Part shown: positions 1 through 12,900 of the stretch, in pieces
Position numbering within the stretch: position 1 is the stretch's first letter
Layout: each line of letters opens with the position of its first letter
DNA from: Turritopsis dohrnii
Lineage: Eukaryota > Cnidaria > Hydrozoa > Anthoathecata > Oceaniidae
DNA length: 64,000 nucleotides
Reading direction: 5' to 3'
Assembly (NCBI GenBank): GCA_027922465.2
Contig: BQMF02000172.1
Span: 434,001-498,000 of the forward strand
The notes under the pieces: model-generated
The model's database searches: none
The model's input: only the letters and a program-made list of their open reading frames with translations
What the model was told of the DNA's origin: nothing
Made by a program: the position numbers and the translations under genes

Positions 1-1185
1 ATCTCCGGCAAAATTTTTCAAAGTCTCTTAACTTTTATGATGCTCTCGGGAATGTAATTAAATGATATCGAAGCTATTACTATTTACGCCACAGATTTTC
101 CCTTCAAAACTTAATGTGACTAAGTTTTCATTACTTAATTACTTTTTGAAGATGCTTTAGGAAATATAACTATGAATAAAAAACTTTTTGAAAAAATCTC
201 TAAATGATGCAAAACAGAGCAGTTTATATGAAATAACAAATATTACTTCTTTCGCATTCACCTTTTAAAGCACAGATTATTCTTAACGCGATAATCTTTT
301 AATTAGTTAATTGCTTCTTGAAGATGCTTTAGGGAGTGCAACTTCGAATGGAAATCTTTTTAAAAAAATCTCTAAATTGATGCAAGACTGAAGTTTTATA
401 TGAAACAACAAAGTTTAATAGTTATCGTAGCTAAAAGGTAAAATGTAAAATACTGCAAACATCATTCCGCATTATGCATATGGTTTTAAAGCGTAAACTA
501 ACACTCATTTCTTTCTGAAAAGCCTCCAGAAAGTCTTACAGTCATCCGCAGGAATACTTCTGCCCGGTAGGGCATCTTGTTTCGTTTTGTCCGCATCATT
601 AACATCAACTTAGATAAGGCATGTAAAGTCCGATGTACACAAACATATAATTAAGATAAATAATTAATAATGTTAAATAATTTCTTTGGTCTTATCTTGA
701 TGTTCGCTTGTCTCAACCACAGTCTGTAGAAAAAAGTTTTTTCTACAGAGTGTGTCTCAACCAATTCCGGGTTCGTGTTCCACAACTTTGAATTGTTTAA
801 TCATGTTGTTTTAAGTGAATGCTACCTTTGCCACAAAATAGATATTTATGCAAATCTTGTAAGAACAATTAATTTAAAATTGATTTGAAAGGAATTTATT
901 CTTATTCTTGCCCTCGTCATTAACACCAATGGAGATTATCTAAAGGCCGATGTCCACTTGATCGTACGTTCGAAGTGACCACCTGAAAAATGGCACCGAT
1001 CAGACAAAAACCGTTTCTTTAATTTTTATATAAGGAAAAGTTTTGCGTAAAATCAAAAATCAGAAATAAAAGTTATATTTCAGAGAACTATACATGATCG
1101 TAGATATACGAAATCTATGAAATGATTAATAATTTTATTCGCTGGCGAACTTTGGGAGAGTAAATTTGCTTTCCACTAACAACGA
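1..1185. other. AT-rich stretch without a recognised gene
   Basis: No reading frame with a recognisable domain and no convincing exon was seen on either strand. Two related segments, near 60-200 and 290-400, share wording such as AAGATGCTTTAGG and AAAAATCTCTAAAT, so part of this stretch is an imperfect direct duplication. Confidence 0.5.
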
Positions 1186-1189
1186 ACAA

Positions 1190-1590
1190 TAAAATGGTTG
1201 AAATCCTGACATCGTTAAAAACCTATTTGTACGGAAAATCACTGATTATTCCCTCCATACCTCAATTTTGTTAAAGTTTCCTCCTACCAAATCCATTCGT
1301 TACGGTACAAATTTGATCCTATTCCGAGGATGTCAACTCTGGAATTCTGTACCAGACCGGATTTAACTCCATAAAAGTGCTTCTGTTTTCAAAAAAGAAT
1401 TGAATCTGTGGAATGGAATTAAATGTTTATGTCCCCTTTGTTCCCTTTGATATTTTTTTTTTATTTTTTTTTTTATTTTTTTATTTTTTTTTTCCAGTAT
1501 ATGTATTCTTTTTTTCAACCAATTTATTGGAGTTGATTTTAATTAATACTTGTAACTATGGTTATACCAACGTTAAATAAATGTTTAGTT
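1190..1590 (+). pseudogene. 3' end of a decayed LINE (reverse transcriptase C-terminus)
   Basis: A frame running about 1291-1430 reads like the C-terminal tail of CR1/Jockey-group LINE polyproteins. It has a QLWNSVPD segment, one in-frame stop, then SASVFKKELNLWNG; the same 'LWNS...FK..L' layout ends the other LINE copies in this window. It is followed by T-rich low-complexity sequence (about 1449-1493) and AT-rich 3' sequence. No endonuclease or reverse-transcriptase core is present, so this is a severely 5'-truncated, dead copy. Assignment to a LINE is seen from the motif; the exact clade is not resolved. Confidence 0.6.
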
Positions 1591-1594
1591 ACTT

Positions 1595-3263
1595 ACTAAA
1601 ATGGCTACAGAAATATTGCAATTATTGTGAAGCAAATTTTACCTAGATATTCTCAGAAATCAAGCTTTCAAGTGAATACCGGCCTTTAGCTTGAATTTGC
1701 TATATCTTTATGTTAGTTTGGAACTTTGAACAATGCTTATGTTTATCAACTTAACAGTTTAGCTTTTAATTAAGGGATAAGCTGTCACCATAACTTCAAT
1801 AAAACTGATTGTTCTCAAATAATTTTCGGAAAGTTCATGTGCATCCAAATACGAAATTTTAACGTAAATCATTGAATAATAAAAATACCTCTGAAGAATG
1901 TGTGTGCAACAAAATTTGCGTGTTTTTTATGAATGATTTGAACTCTTTCCATAATGGCGCAATAAAGAAAGTTTAAATAGACATCTTTTAAATTCCACAT
2001 ACCATCAAATTAACAGGATAATTGTTGTACGTTCAAAGTTTCGATTTGGATTTACTGATAAGAATTCTATGTTATTGAAAACACTTGCGCTAGATTGCGA
2101 TGAAAGAGAAATCCCACTTTAAAAATGCTGTAAGTAAGTGAAAAAGAGAGGCATACTTTATTTTCTTGATAATGTTAAGAAGTGTGTTGCGGTCTTTTTA
2201 TGCACATGTTTTGTTTAGCCACATTGTAGAGGGCGCCAATGTAAGTGAAGGTAGTGCCGTCATCGTTACGAAAGCTAATGTACTAACAAGCCAAGAGCCT
2301 TTTTTCTAGGTTTTTCTTATTTAATTTATCTTACTTTGCCTGATTGTTAGTGGACAGTTTCTGTACAGGCCACTGTATAAAAATGCTTTGTGTGATTCCC
2401 GACCTTTTAAAGGGCAGTTAAAGACTTAGTTACAGACATCGGCTGGCATCATCGCTGATACACCACTATGTAGATTAGCATTTTATGGCATTTGTTAAAG
2501 TAGTGGTGCTCATGAGAGAACAAGGAGGCAGAGGAAAGAGAGAAGTGATTAACACTGTTGCTACCATGAAAAGCCCGTTATACGGCGCGAATGGACACTA
2601 AAATTAAAGAGGCTAGACGAGTTGCGTATTGGATCTCAAGTGACATTTTATGAGAAGTCTTTCTTGAAATGATAGAGCTCTGGCTCAAAAAGTTGTTTAA
2701 ACTTGGGGAACATCCAACAAATTTTCACCTTTTTGCAACGTAATTACGATTTACTGCTGATGTTTCTGTGTGTCCCCATGATAAATTTCCTAGTTGTGAA
2801 ATATTTTTGCTGCTGAAAAACAAACAAAAATTCAAATTGATTTGATAAAAGATTCCCATGCATGATGCGTTGCATAAGAACAAATTTTGTTATATGATTT
2901 TATGGTGAAGTATATATACTATTAATCTCTTGGAATTGCAACAAGTGCAACGAAAATCATTTTATACATATGTTCCATAAAAATGATGTGAGATTTATAT
3001 ATTTCTTTCCTCCTGCAATAATAGGACCTTCTTCATTTATATATTGTTCACAATATAGAAGGAGGGAGACTTACTGTGACGGCAGGTTCATCATTTATAA
3101 TGACTTAGCCAGCAGTAGTTTATCCAGGTTATATATATATATCATTCCAGAACACTTTCCCATAAATATCAATTCCTGTTTTTTTGTGTGTGAAAACAGC
3201 ACAAAACTTGCATTCTTTTGGAAGATCCCTGCCATTTAGATTGTGAGTACCCTTTTGATAGTA
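1595..3263. other. no gene recognised
   Basis: Short open frames here have AT-rich composition and no domain. Small TA-rich tracts (for example near 3130-3143) are the only simple structure. A 5' untranslated exon cannot be excluded. Confidence 0.4.
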
Positions 3264-3359
3264 AGGCGCTATTTCCTTTTCGCACCCCCCTAGGGTCAGG
3301 GTTAGGGTTAGGGCTAGGATCAGATACAGTTAGGGGGGTGCGAAAAGGAAATAGCGCCT
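3264..3359. mobile_element. 96 bp foldback MITE with a telomere-like loop
   Basis: Two 29-base arms (3264-3292 and 3331-3359) are exact inverted repeats beginning AGGCGCTATTTCC. The loop between them holds AGGGTTAGGGTTAGGG, the animal telomere repeat in tandem. The direct repeat GATAGTA lies immediately outside both ends, as expected for a 7-8 bp target-site duplication of a hAT-like transposase. No coding capacity. Compare the similarly built element at 24564-24683. Confidence 0.75.
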
Positions 3360-3362
3360 GAT

Positions 3363-4215
3363 AGTAAGGTATACCTTAGGTTTACCTCAGGTATACCTAA
3401 CATGTACCTTTGACACATCAGCGTAAAAAAATGTATATACCTGAACTGTATATATATAAAATCCAGGCACACAAAAGGTACATCAAGCAAACTACCTAAT
3501 GTGCACCTACTATGTACCTAAAATGTACCTCAAGATCAGGTACATTATTACAAAAAGCCACATACCTAATGTGTACCTGCTATGTACCTAAAATATACCT
3601 CAATTGATCAGGTACACGCAACGTGAAAACCTTGCGTGTGATAGCAATAAATTTAATACCTAGAATGTACCTAATTTGTACCTAAAATATACATTCAGGC
3701 CATATTAGGTATCAAGTATTAAGGTATTAATAGGACAACATCCAAAGTCGTTCATTTCTTTTGGATAAGTCTCCAGGAATATATATATACTTGTTATTGA
3801 ACGTTTAAAGGTTTGGTGAATTTTATGTACCTTTTAATAATGTACCCAATCGATACTTTCAATGTACCCAAACAATACATTCAAGGTACCCAAACTGTAC
3901 CTGGGTCAATTTTTAAGAAATCCGAGGTTTGGCAAACGCTGTACCATGAATGTACTCTTGATGCATATACCTGAGATGTACCTTCGTTGGTATACCTTAG
4001 GTATACCTAAATGTCCTAAGTTAGGCCTGAGGTACAGTTCAGGTACATTGATCTAAATCAAAGGTTTGCGCATAATACCTATAACATACCGAAGTGTACC
4101 TGCGGTATACTTGAGGTACAATCATGTGTCATTGTGTATGTACCTGAGGTATACCTCAGGCTCAAAAAAGGTATACCTTAGGTACAAAAAAAGTATACCT
4201 AAGGTGTACCTCATT
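3363..4215. repeat. block of AGGTATACCT-type palindromic repeats
   Basis: About 850 bases are packed with variants of the self-complementary words AGGTATACCT, GTACCTNAGGTATAC and AATGTACCT, on both strands and with irregular spacing. The two ends resemble each other in inverted orientation (ATAGTAAGGTATACCTTAGG at the left; the reverse complement of the right end reads ATAATGAGGTACACCTTAGG), so the block may be one foldback element. No protein signal. The 64-codon frame inside it is a by-product of the repeat. Confidence 0.65.
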
Positions 4216-4379
4216 ATCATAAGGGTTATTGTACATATGTAAACAAAGTATTCATCTATAAAATTCCATGACTATGGTATCGTAAAGCAGGGTGACTTCC
4301 ATCAATTCTGCCACTAATTTTCAAAGTAACTTTCAAAACTATTACTTCTGAAACATTGGAATCATTACCTTTATATATA

Positions 4380-4707
4380 ACGTATTTCCTCTAATAAACG
4401 CTGCGGCGTTTATTACAAATTCAAGGTTTTGGATGCGGCATTTAATAGAGGGAGGCGTTCATTAGAGGGCAGCGTTTATTACAAAATGAAAAATTGTACA
4501 GAAGCAAACTTAAACAATAATGTTTCCTTATCCTTTAAAAAAAGGTTACAAAAGATTGTGTGAAAATGTTTTACACAAAAGATATGTTCACCAAAATGTC
4601 AAAGAAGAGCAATATCACTGTCGCCGTTCTCGTTCTCCTGTTTGTTAATAAACGCCGCTTTTCAAGATGCGGCGTTTAATAGAGGGCGGCGTTTGAGGAA
4701 ATACGGT
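4380..4707. mobile_element. MITE with CGTATTTCCTC terminal inverted repeats
   Basis: The left end reads CGTATTTCCTCTAATAAACG and the right end, reversed, CCGTATTTCCTCAAACGCCG. Inside, the word GCGGCGTTTAATAGAGG recurs in both orientations, giving a nested foldback of about 330 bp. No coding capacity. The target duplication is not clear. Confidence 0.65.
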
Positions 4708-5620
4708 ATGTTTTCTATTTCTGTGCAAAATTTCACATTAACTAAACTTGTAATTCCAGAGAAATAACCTGATCTTTCCAAGAAAACGACAATATCGATT
4801 ATGGGATGACTTCGATCAGCTTATGAGAAGCGCCAAATTACTTATAATTATATTTGGCAATGTTTTTAAAGCGCCATTATTACAATACTAACAGACCACC
4901 ATTTCTCATCCGCGGTAAATTTTTGACTGTAAAAGATCAGTGAATGTTAGTAAACAAACAAAATTTTTGAGATCTATCATCATGGGGAAAGAGTATGCTT
5001 ATGAAAATGTCTTTGGATAAGTCATTACATCTCCCATGAGATTTTCACGAAGTTCTTGCGAACATGTAATTAATTGCTAATATTAAACATTCGCTTTTTT
5101 CGTGTTTTTATAAACATGATGTTATCAATAAAGAAAAAAGGAAAAAAAACGTTATATTATAATATAACAGTAAAGAACAGAATTTTTTTGAGACATATTA
5201 TAATTTTCTTTACATTCAGCCTCTTCACATACTTCACATATGAACCAAAAATGTCCAGGCTAGACTCTTGAATACAACGTAGAGTGATGACCAATATGAG
5301 CAGTGAAATTTTGATGTTTTTCGTCGTTAGTTTCGGAAGAAATTGATTGTTTCTCTTGAAGACGATTCTGATGATATTTTACAATAGAAATCTAAATGAA
5401 AATCTTCAAAAAATGCGAAAAGGCACTTAAGTTTCAGAGTTTTGATATATTTTTATTGATCGAAGTCACCCCACTGATCAAAGTTTACAGTAGCCAAGGA
5501 CCCAGACATACTCACCACCTGTGGGGCGGTTTGTTGGGCAAGCAAGCTAGCAGTAGATGGGTCTCCTAATTATGATTATGATTATATAATTTTCTTTGTA
5601 GCCATCATAGTGAATATTAA
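4708..5620. other. no gene recognised; possible 5' region of the SPATA24-like gene
   Basis: No exon could be fixed here. The missing N-terminal exon(s) of the SPATA24-like gene that follows should lie in or upstream of this stretch. Confidence 0.35.
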
Positions 5621-5623
5621 TAA

Positions 5624-7498
5624 CCATATTTTGAAAATAAATTGATAACTGAGTTGCTTAATGGCATGGGTCAGGAAGGTTGGATATTGAAGTCAGAATA
5701 CGATGCTTTGATAGAAGCTTTGAACGTAAGACTATGCATGACTTTTCCTAGCTTTCTTTTTCTAACAGAAATTATCGGTGTGATCTTGAAAATGACTGAA
5801 ATTAACCATTACTAACTTATAGGGAATTTGTCAGCAGCTGATGTCCTGTACATTAAACCCTAATTTTGTGAATGAAAGCATAATATCTAAATATTTGTTC
5901 AAATATCATTTATATACATCAAGTTTCACTCTCTTATAAATCAGTATAATGTTCTCTTATAAAATTCCTTGTTGTATAAAGGTTGTGTTTCATAACATGT
6001 GACATGTGTATATACATGATTTTTGAAGTTTATAAAAGGAAATAAATTTAAAAAAAAAGCAGAGGGAAGCGTCCAATCAACGGATGCGCTTTTTGGCCTA
6101 GATTAGACCCTGTCCACTGCTGTATGGCTAAACCTAGGTGGAAATTGTAAATTTCATTAAGTTTGTTAACTGGCATCACTTTTCACATTTCTGCTTGAAG
6201 AAGTCATATTTTTTGTTTGTTCATTTTATATTGAAATTAAACTTTTGTTTATTATACTTGCTGCTTGAGCTTTTTCTTCTTTATATCCCCAGGATGAAAA
6301 GAATTCTCACCTTGAAACCAAATCTAAGCTTGCTGTTACAAAGGAGAAATTGGATTTTGCTCTTGGTGAAATTGAGATATTGAACAAACAGCTCAAGAAA
6401 GAAAAAGAAGTTTTCCATGAGGCGTGAGTAGTAGTAGTAGTTCGTTTAAGAAAGACCAGATTTGCGCTTTATCAAGCATTTATACGCTTTGTCTGATTTT
6501 CAATGCGAGATATTGATGGATTGCAAACATCGCTCGATTTCTAGGTGTTTTTTCTTCTCCACATATTTTTGACCTGAAACTTAACATCATGAGAATATTG
6601 GAAAACTTGTATAATTTAACTTATAAGATGCAGACCAAATAAGTATAAACACTATTCTATCGCTTTTGAAGATTAAGGAAGGGACCCAATTGCTCACTAG
6701 ATACTACCTATGGTTGGTGAGTTGATTCATTTGAGAATGGTTCCCCGGTTATCCAGTCTTAACCTTCTCCTCAAGCGGCGACCACTTTACTTTTCCCATA
6801 GCCACTAGTCGATAATATAATAAAGATTCTGCATTGAATATAAGTGGGAGTTTTTTCAGAATAACATGTCTAATATTTCATTTGTAATTTATCTTTTCTC
6901 TAAAACTGGGCGGTCCGATAGTGGGTAAACCTTATCAAAAGATTTTTTTTATCGTGATTATCTTGGATTTAAAGTTCATGTGATTATATCTTATGATATA
7001 TCGAAAATGTATTTTCAATAAGAGGGGACGAAGCCATGCCGAGTAGCTTTAAGTTGAAGGCCATTTTCTTTTAATTTTGATCTGTTTCATTTAGCTGTTG
7101 TTTTTGTTCCTCACAGATTTGGTCACTTAAAAGACACAGCCTTCGAACAAAAATATCATACGTTACTCTTCAAACAGAAATACGAAGGTTAGAAAGAAAC
7201 TATGTTGATAATCTTGATTTTTTTGTTTTTGATCATCGTGATTTTTTTGTTAACGAACCTTTTTTTGATATTTACAGATATTGAAACGTTCTGTCAGCAG
7301 CAGGACGGTATGCTAATAGCAAAAGATGCTGCAATAAAAGACTTAAGGGGACGTTTAAGTCAACAAAAGAAAATCCACAAGAAGGAACTGGACGATAAAA
7401 ACATTCATCTGTTACAAGAACGATACCTTGCCCAAAACTGTTTACTGAAACGACACAAAGGAGTTGCATCGGAGAAGATTAAAAAAACTAAAAACTGA
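5624..7498 (+). CDS. SPATA24: SPATA24-like coiled-coil protein (N-terminal exon unresolved)
   Basis: Four exons chain in phase: a first one ending at 5725 (left border between 5624 and an in-frame ATG at 5666), 6293-6423, 7117-7187 and 7278-7498 with a TGA stop. All have GT donors and AG acceptors. The product is a charged, leucine-rich coiled coil. Its KEKLDFALGEIEILNKQL and later SQQKKIHKKEL...QERYLAQ segments follow vertebrate SPATA24, a spermatogenesis-associated protein, in order and spacing. The vertebrate protein begins earlier, so an upstream exon is probably missing, or translation starts at 5666. The mature role is known only from mammals (testis, DNA/TBP-like factor binding reported); function here is inference. 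The gene stands alone, with CUB-CUB-protease about 2.4 kb downstream on the same strand. Confidence 0.75.
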
Positions 7499-9925
7499 CG
7501 AAGCTTCTAATTTATTTTGGATTTTATATATATTATTAAATTATTATTCTACGAGTTGAAGTCGTTTTTTAAAAAATTTTTTTCTGTTTTCCTATTGCAT
7601 CATTTGCAAGTTGAATTTCGACTTTTTTAAGTACAGAATTTTCTACCGTAAAAAATGAAATTCCTATTTTTTCCAGGTATGTGTTTTTGTTACGGTCATT
7701 TTGCACAGGCGCCAGTGTGTTGCATCAATGGCAGAGATAATTTTACAAGAGGTCTTTCCTTTTCATAAATCCTTCCTGAGCGAGGCTCCGGTACCAATAT
7801 TTAATCGATCAGTACCAATTAGAATGTTGACACGTGTTTATAAGTTGAATTGAAAACCGATAAAAACTTAAATAACCTTTTGCTACATCGATTATTTAAT
7901 CAAAGGGTATATAATATTTTCACAAAAAAATGAATTTCCATGACGTTCAAGAAGTTATTTTCAGTTTCATTTTGAATGAAATGACGGAAATGGCATCCAA
8001 TCGTGATTCAATGACCAATCATTAGAAAGTAGATGACCGTTATCAAAAAACAAAGTCAAATGAAAACACTCGAGAAAGTAAAAATAATATTGACATCTAC
8101 AATGGTGTGTTACTTCATATCAAGCAGTCATCTCTCACATAGCTGGATCAAGCACTTGAACAACTGAGTAAGTTTCTTTACCATTTACAAATCCGCAAGT
8201 GATTAAGTTTCCATATGTGGCTTTTGATGCGATGTGATTTCGTTGTTAGTGACACGGTTTGCCAATCGTGTCGGCCTTGTTTGAATGTTAATCTCATTCA
8301 TTTATCGTACACATGCGGGACAAGACACTCTTCGTGGACATTTCGAAGCGGTATAGTTTTTGTAGTGTACTAAGGGTATGGGTGGACATTTCGCAAATGC
8401 TGATGACATTGAGAACGGAATGCAATCGAGTGGATGACAGGAATGCGGAAAACATACTTTTTATTTCTCATATTCGTTCTTGTTTGCAAATATTATTTCC
8501 TGACACAGTTGGTATTGGGGTGTTATTTGATTTTCTTATAATTTAGCAAATTTGTTCCCGTTTTAAATATTCCATCTAAAATTATTTGCGAATCGGATAG
8601 GGTTTACATGCACTTTTACTATTTCCGATGAGAGGTGAACACACTTGAAAGGATGTTACACGGTTTGTTTGCATATTAAACTTTCCATTCAAGTTTCTGT
8701 TTACGTTGGGGACAAACAGTGCTTACGTAAAAACCAGATTATACCTTTGACTTTCTTTTCATCCAAAAATAGTTTTGGCGATGATAATAGTACGTGTCTT
8801 GGTCGTCCCCATGTCCCTTTAAAACTGCACGTAAATATTTATAATAAGTATACATGGATATCCTTTATGGTGAGTGTTGTGTCAAAGAAGGACTATTCAA
8901 ATAGCAAGTCAATCAAATATGTCATGATAGATGACACTGGAAGTCAAAGAGGGATTCAAAGGGAAAAAGTTCAAGGGATAGATTTCTTCGTCGTTGCTGT
9001 CTTTAATTGCGAAATCGTTCATATTGTTAGCTTTTATGGCATCCAGCTTTGAATGAAAAAGTGTAAATCTTTAAACAACTTATACCTTAGCTGAACTACT
9101 GGCGGAATCTGATCATGACTGAACTTCGAGAAATGTATTCTCGCGGCTTGGTTCGAAAATGTTTGATGAACTGAAAGCATTTGTTTGTCGCGATGTGAAA
9201 AAAACATTTTCTTTTTGCTTTTTGGACACTTTCGGTTGCCGTACTAATGGGATCCAATAGACAGCCTCCGGGTTGAGAATTAATTTGTAGAGAGAAAAAA
9301 ACGTGTTTCAAGTTACAATTTGTTCTTAAACGTCAAGAAATTCTTAAAAGGTTTTAATAACATTTCGAGTAATCTTCTATTATATTCTGTGAGACACAGT
9401 AATGCTTTTTCGGTGGTGAATAATTAAATCGATCTTTTCATTAATCAAATACATCTGTGTCGACAGGGTAATTGATGTACGCGACACGCAATTCAAGTAA
9501 CGAAAACCGATCTTTATTTAAATAACGCTGTTACAATTTTTTTCCGGTTAAAAGATCATTTGATTTACAAGATACATGTTCCCAAACACCGCGTGACGAC
9601 AATGAAAGTGTAACTATTAGATCATTTCTTGTTTTCGTGACTTTAAAAATGACGTTGAAAGCGGAAAATCAGTCCACATAAAAGTTCATATATTATCTTG
9701 ATGACACCACTCGGTCTGTCGTCAAATTAATCATGGTACATAGTCGATCGACAGTAAAAATTACTTGACAATTTTTTATGCGTTTCAACCTTTTTCACCT
9801 CTCGAGTGTAGTAAAACTAATTATGAATAAAAATTAAAAGTACAAACAAACATGAAATATGAATCGCCCTGATTTACGTTTTTGTTACTTTCATAACAGA
9901 AATCATTTAAATAAAAGAAGAAGAG
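7499..9925. other. intergenic, no gene recognised
   Basis: A 135-codon open frame (8645-9052) has no ATG at its start and no known domain. A good donor (GTAAGT after 8166) could belong to a 5' untranslated exon of the downstream protease gene, but nothing proves it. Confidence 0.4.
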
Positions 9926-12900
9926 ATGATGGTGTGGTGGAAACTAACCCTTATAATACTTTACGTATCAATAGTCTCGAGCTCTACTTACAGCAACTGG
10001 ATACAACAATTATGGAAGAATTGGGGAGGTACCAGAAACATCAATTCTACAGGTTAATGATTTTCTTTTTTAACGTGAAAATATTTTATTTTTTTATCAA
10101 GTGGGTTCACCTCACTCGTTTCATTTCTTCCTGTCAGTAATTATTGGAAACTGACCACTCACAAATAAGTTTAGGGTTCGCAATCTTCTGGATATCAAAA
10201 ATGCCGAATCGGATTATAGAAGCTGTTTCATATACACAAACGATGTTGAGATTATTGTACTACTTTTTTCTATGAATATAATCAAACACGTAACTAGATC
10301 TCTTTAAACTAACGACTTTTTTTTATTTGTAACTATCAAAGCATTAGTGCGAGGAGTTTCTTATAAGAAATAAGACGCAACTGCGAGTTTATTCGTCATG
10401 CAGAGGAAATCCAAACTTCGTGCTCAGTCCTATTCCATCGGTTTAATCAGAATTCAGAAAGAAACCTTAGTAATCAGGTCGGTGTATAATGAAATTGATT
10501 AGGCCTAACTCAAATACAAATGAAAAAATATATAGCGAATACAATTCATGTCAATTTGTTTTTCATACTTTGTCAGAGGATAATGTTATAAATTTCTTTG
10601 CAAACACATATCAAAACATATTGAGTGATTCAAATTTTAGGCGCTTCTAAGAGAGGAAGTACAACGCTCGCTCTCGCCATACAATCAAACAGAGGCAATG
10701 CACCTTTCCCGAATTCATGTTCACAACAGAACAGGGTAACACATGAAAATAAGTGCCATGGACAAATGTGTGGAAATGCAACAAACGCGAACTAGCTAAA
10801 AGTGTATTTCAGAGTTACTTTGGATTCAGCTGGTTTTATTGATGTGTCCATCTGTTGTGAAGATTAATATTTTCATGGCCTGCTGCCAATCAATCATCAT
10901 ATAAACCAATTAAAGCTATCGTACAGATAATTAATTCTATTTCAGATGAAAATGAAACTAATTAACCTTGCTAATTAAAGTTCTCTTTAGTTCATTATTT
11001 TGTTTTCTACGGTAGACGTCAAAGTGACGATGTTGTTATTTCAAAAATGTTTTGAATCCAAAAATTGTTTCCAACGCGAAAATCTTTCGGCGAGTCTCCT
11101 AACCACCCGTCGCCCTTGAATTATCAATTATCATTTTTCATGAAAAGAAAGGGGTCAAACTTCCTAATGGGTGATGTGAATTTTCATTGACATTTTCTTA
11201 CTTATTTAGCGAATTTCAAATGCACAACCAACAACCAAAAAGGACACAAGGGAATGATCAAATCTCCAAACTACCCATATCATTATCCGAATAACGCTGA
11301 TTGCAAATGGGTGATCGAGACACCAAAACAATTTACCGAAATTCAATTAGAATTAGTAAAATTCAACACGGAAAATCCAAGATGGTCCAAAGTCTGTTTG
11401 AAAGATTATTTGGATATCTTTCAGTACATTGAAGGAAACAGACAGCGAAGAGGGCGGTTTTGCGGGAGGCTAAAGAAACGCAATATTACAGTGTATGGCA
11501 ACAAAGCTGAAATCGTATTCAAATCAAACTTCTTCAGAAGTAGAAAAGGATTTTACATAAAATGGCGCGCTGTTAAAGGTGAGGCTTCAAGGTTGTGCTT
11601 AGCATCTCCTGAAGAACTTTCTGTTAGAGTAAGAGCCTGGGGAAGAGGCCGTTTGTTTGTCTTTTATCAGTTTGTTAATAAATGAGGTAAAAGTTATCTT
11701 ACAATTTGATTGGCCAGCGGAATCATTCCTACGTTTTTCAGCACTCAAAATAAACAAAAACGTTCGACTAACGTGAAACGTCCTAAAGAAAGGCACCTCA
11801 TAAGAGGAAGGGCATCTGTTTTTAACAGACTCTCAGAGAAAGTATTAACAAAGTATTAACAAAACATCTGTAAAAGACGGGCACCTTGAAAATTGCCCGT
11901 CGCCAGCCAATCAAATTGCAGGCTTCACTGCACGCGATGTTGTAACATCTGGTTATTACGTAACTGAACCCAATGAGTGAAGTGACGGACGCAGATAGGA
12001 CTTTGACCAACAAATAGCTTCACGATAACATATTGAACAGATGTTTTTTCATGCTGCAGGCGTGTAGCAATTTCCAATTACAAATAACTGTGGGAATTTT
12101 GGCTCAAGTGGGGTAGAATACCATAGAGGTTAAACAACTGAGAGACATTAAGCTTAAATTGGTTAAGAAAATCCACGGGACAAAGAAACCGTTCCGAATA
12201 ACCGAAAATTTTAACTGAGGGTCTCCTGTATTTAAATTCTTGTTTTCCATTGTTATAATTAATTTCACTGAAAATACAGGATGCGGCGGAGATCTATTGG
12301 GTAGTCATGGTGACCTCGTTCTTCCGCAATCACATTATGCAGAACCACAATTCTACTGCGAATGGCGGATTGCCGCACCACCTGCGCACAACAGAATCGA
12401 AATTGAAATGAAGCAACTTTCTCTGGCGCAGAATTACTCGAGCTGTAAGCGAGCTCAACTAACCGTACTCAATTCGTTTAAAGACACTATCGCGACATAC
12501 TGTGAGGACCAAGTGCCTAATGCCTTCATCATCTCAGGAAACAAGGCATACATCAGATTGCGGTTAACTAAGAAAACCAAGCATCACGTCATGATAGTAA
12601 GCTGGAAATCGAAAAAGCAATGGACCGCACGTACGAAACATAATCTGTTTGACATCCAAACTTCCTTCACACCTCTATTATACTTTTTCTTCTTTTGTTA
12701 CAGCACAGCAGTGTGGCATATCCCCAGAGTATGGAGGGTATCACCACCGCCGGCGGAGGTTGGTTGGTGGTACGATGGTCATGCGTGGCGTATTACCATG
12801 GGTTGTCCAGGTAAATATATTCATCATCATAAGAGAAACATGCAGAAAGCATTAAAACAGGTAATGTCATGTCTCTCCATCTCTTTGGTCTATTTATTAG

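Noticed and set aside
8645..9052. 135-codon open frame
   Set aside because: No ATG at the start, no domain, AT-rich codon content. Could be a chance frame.
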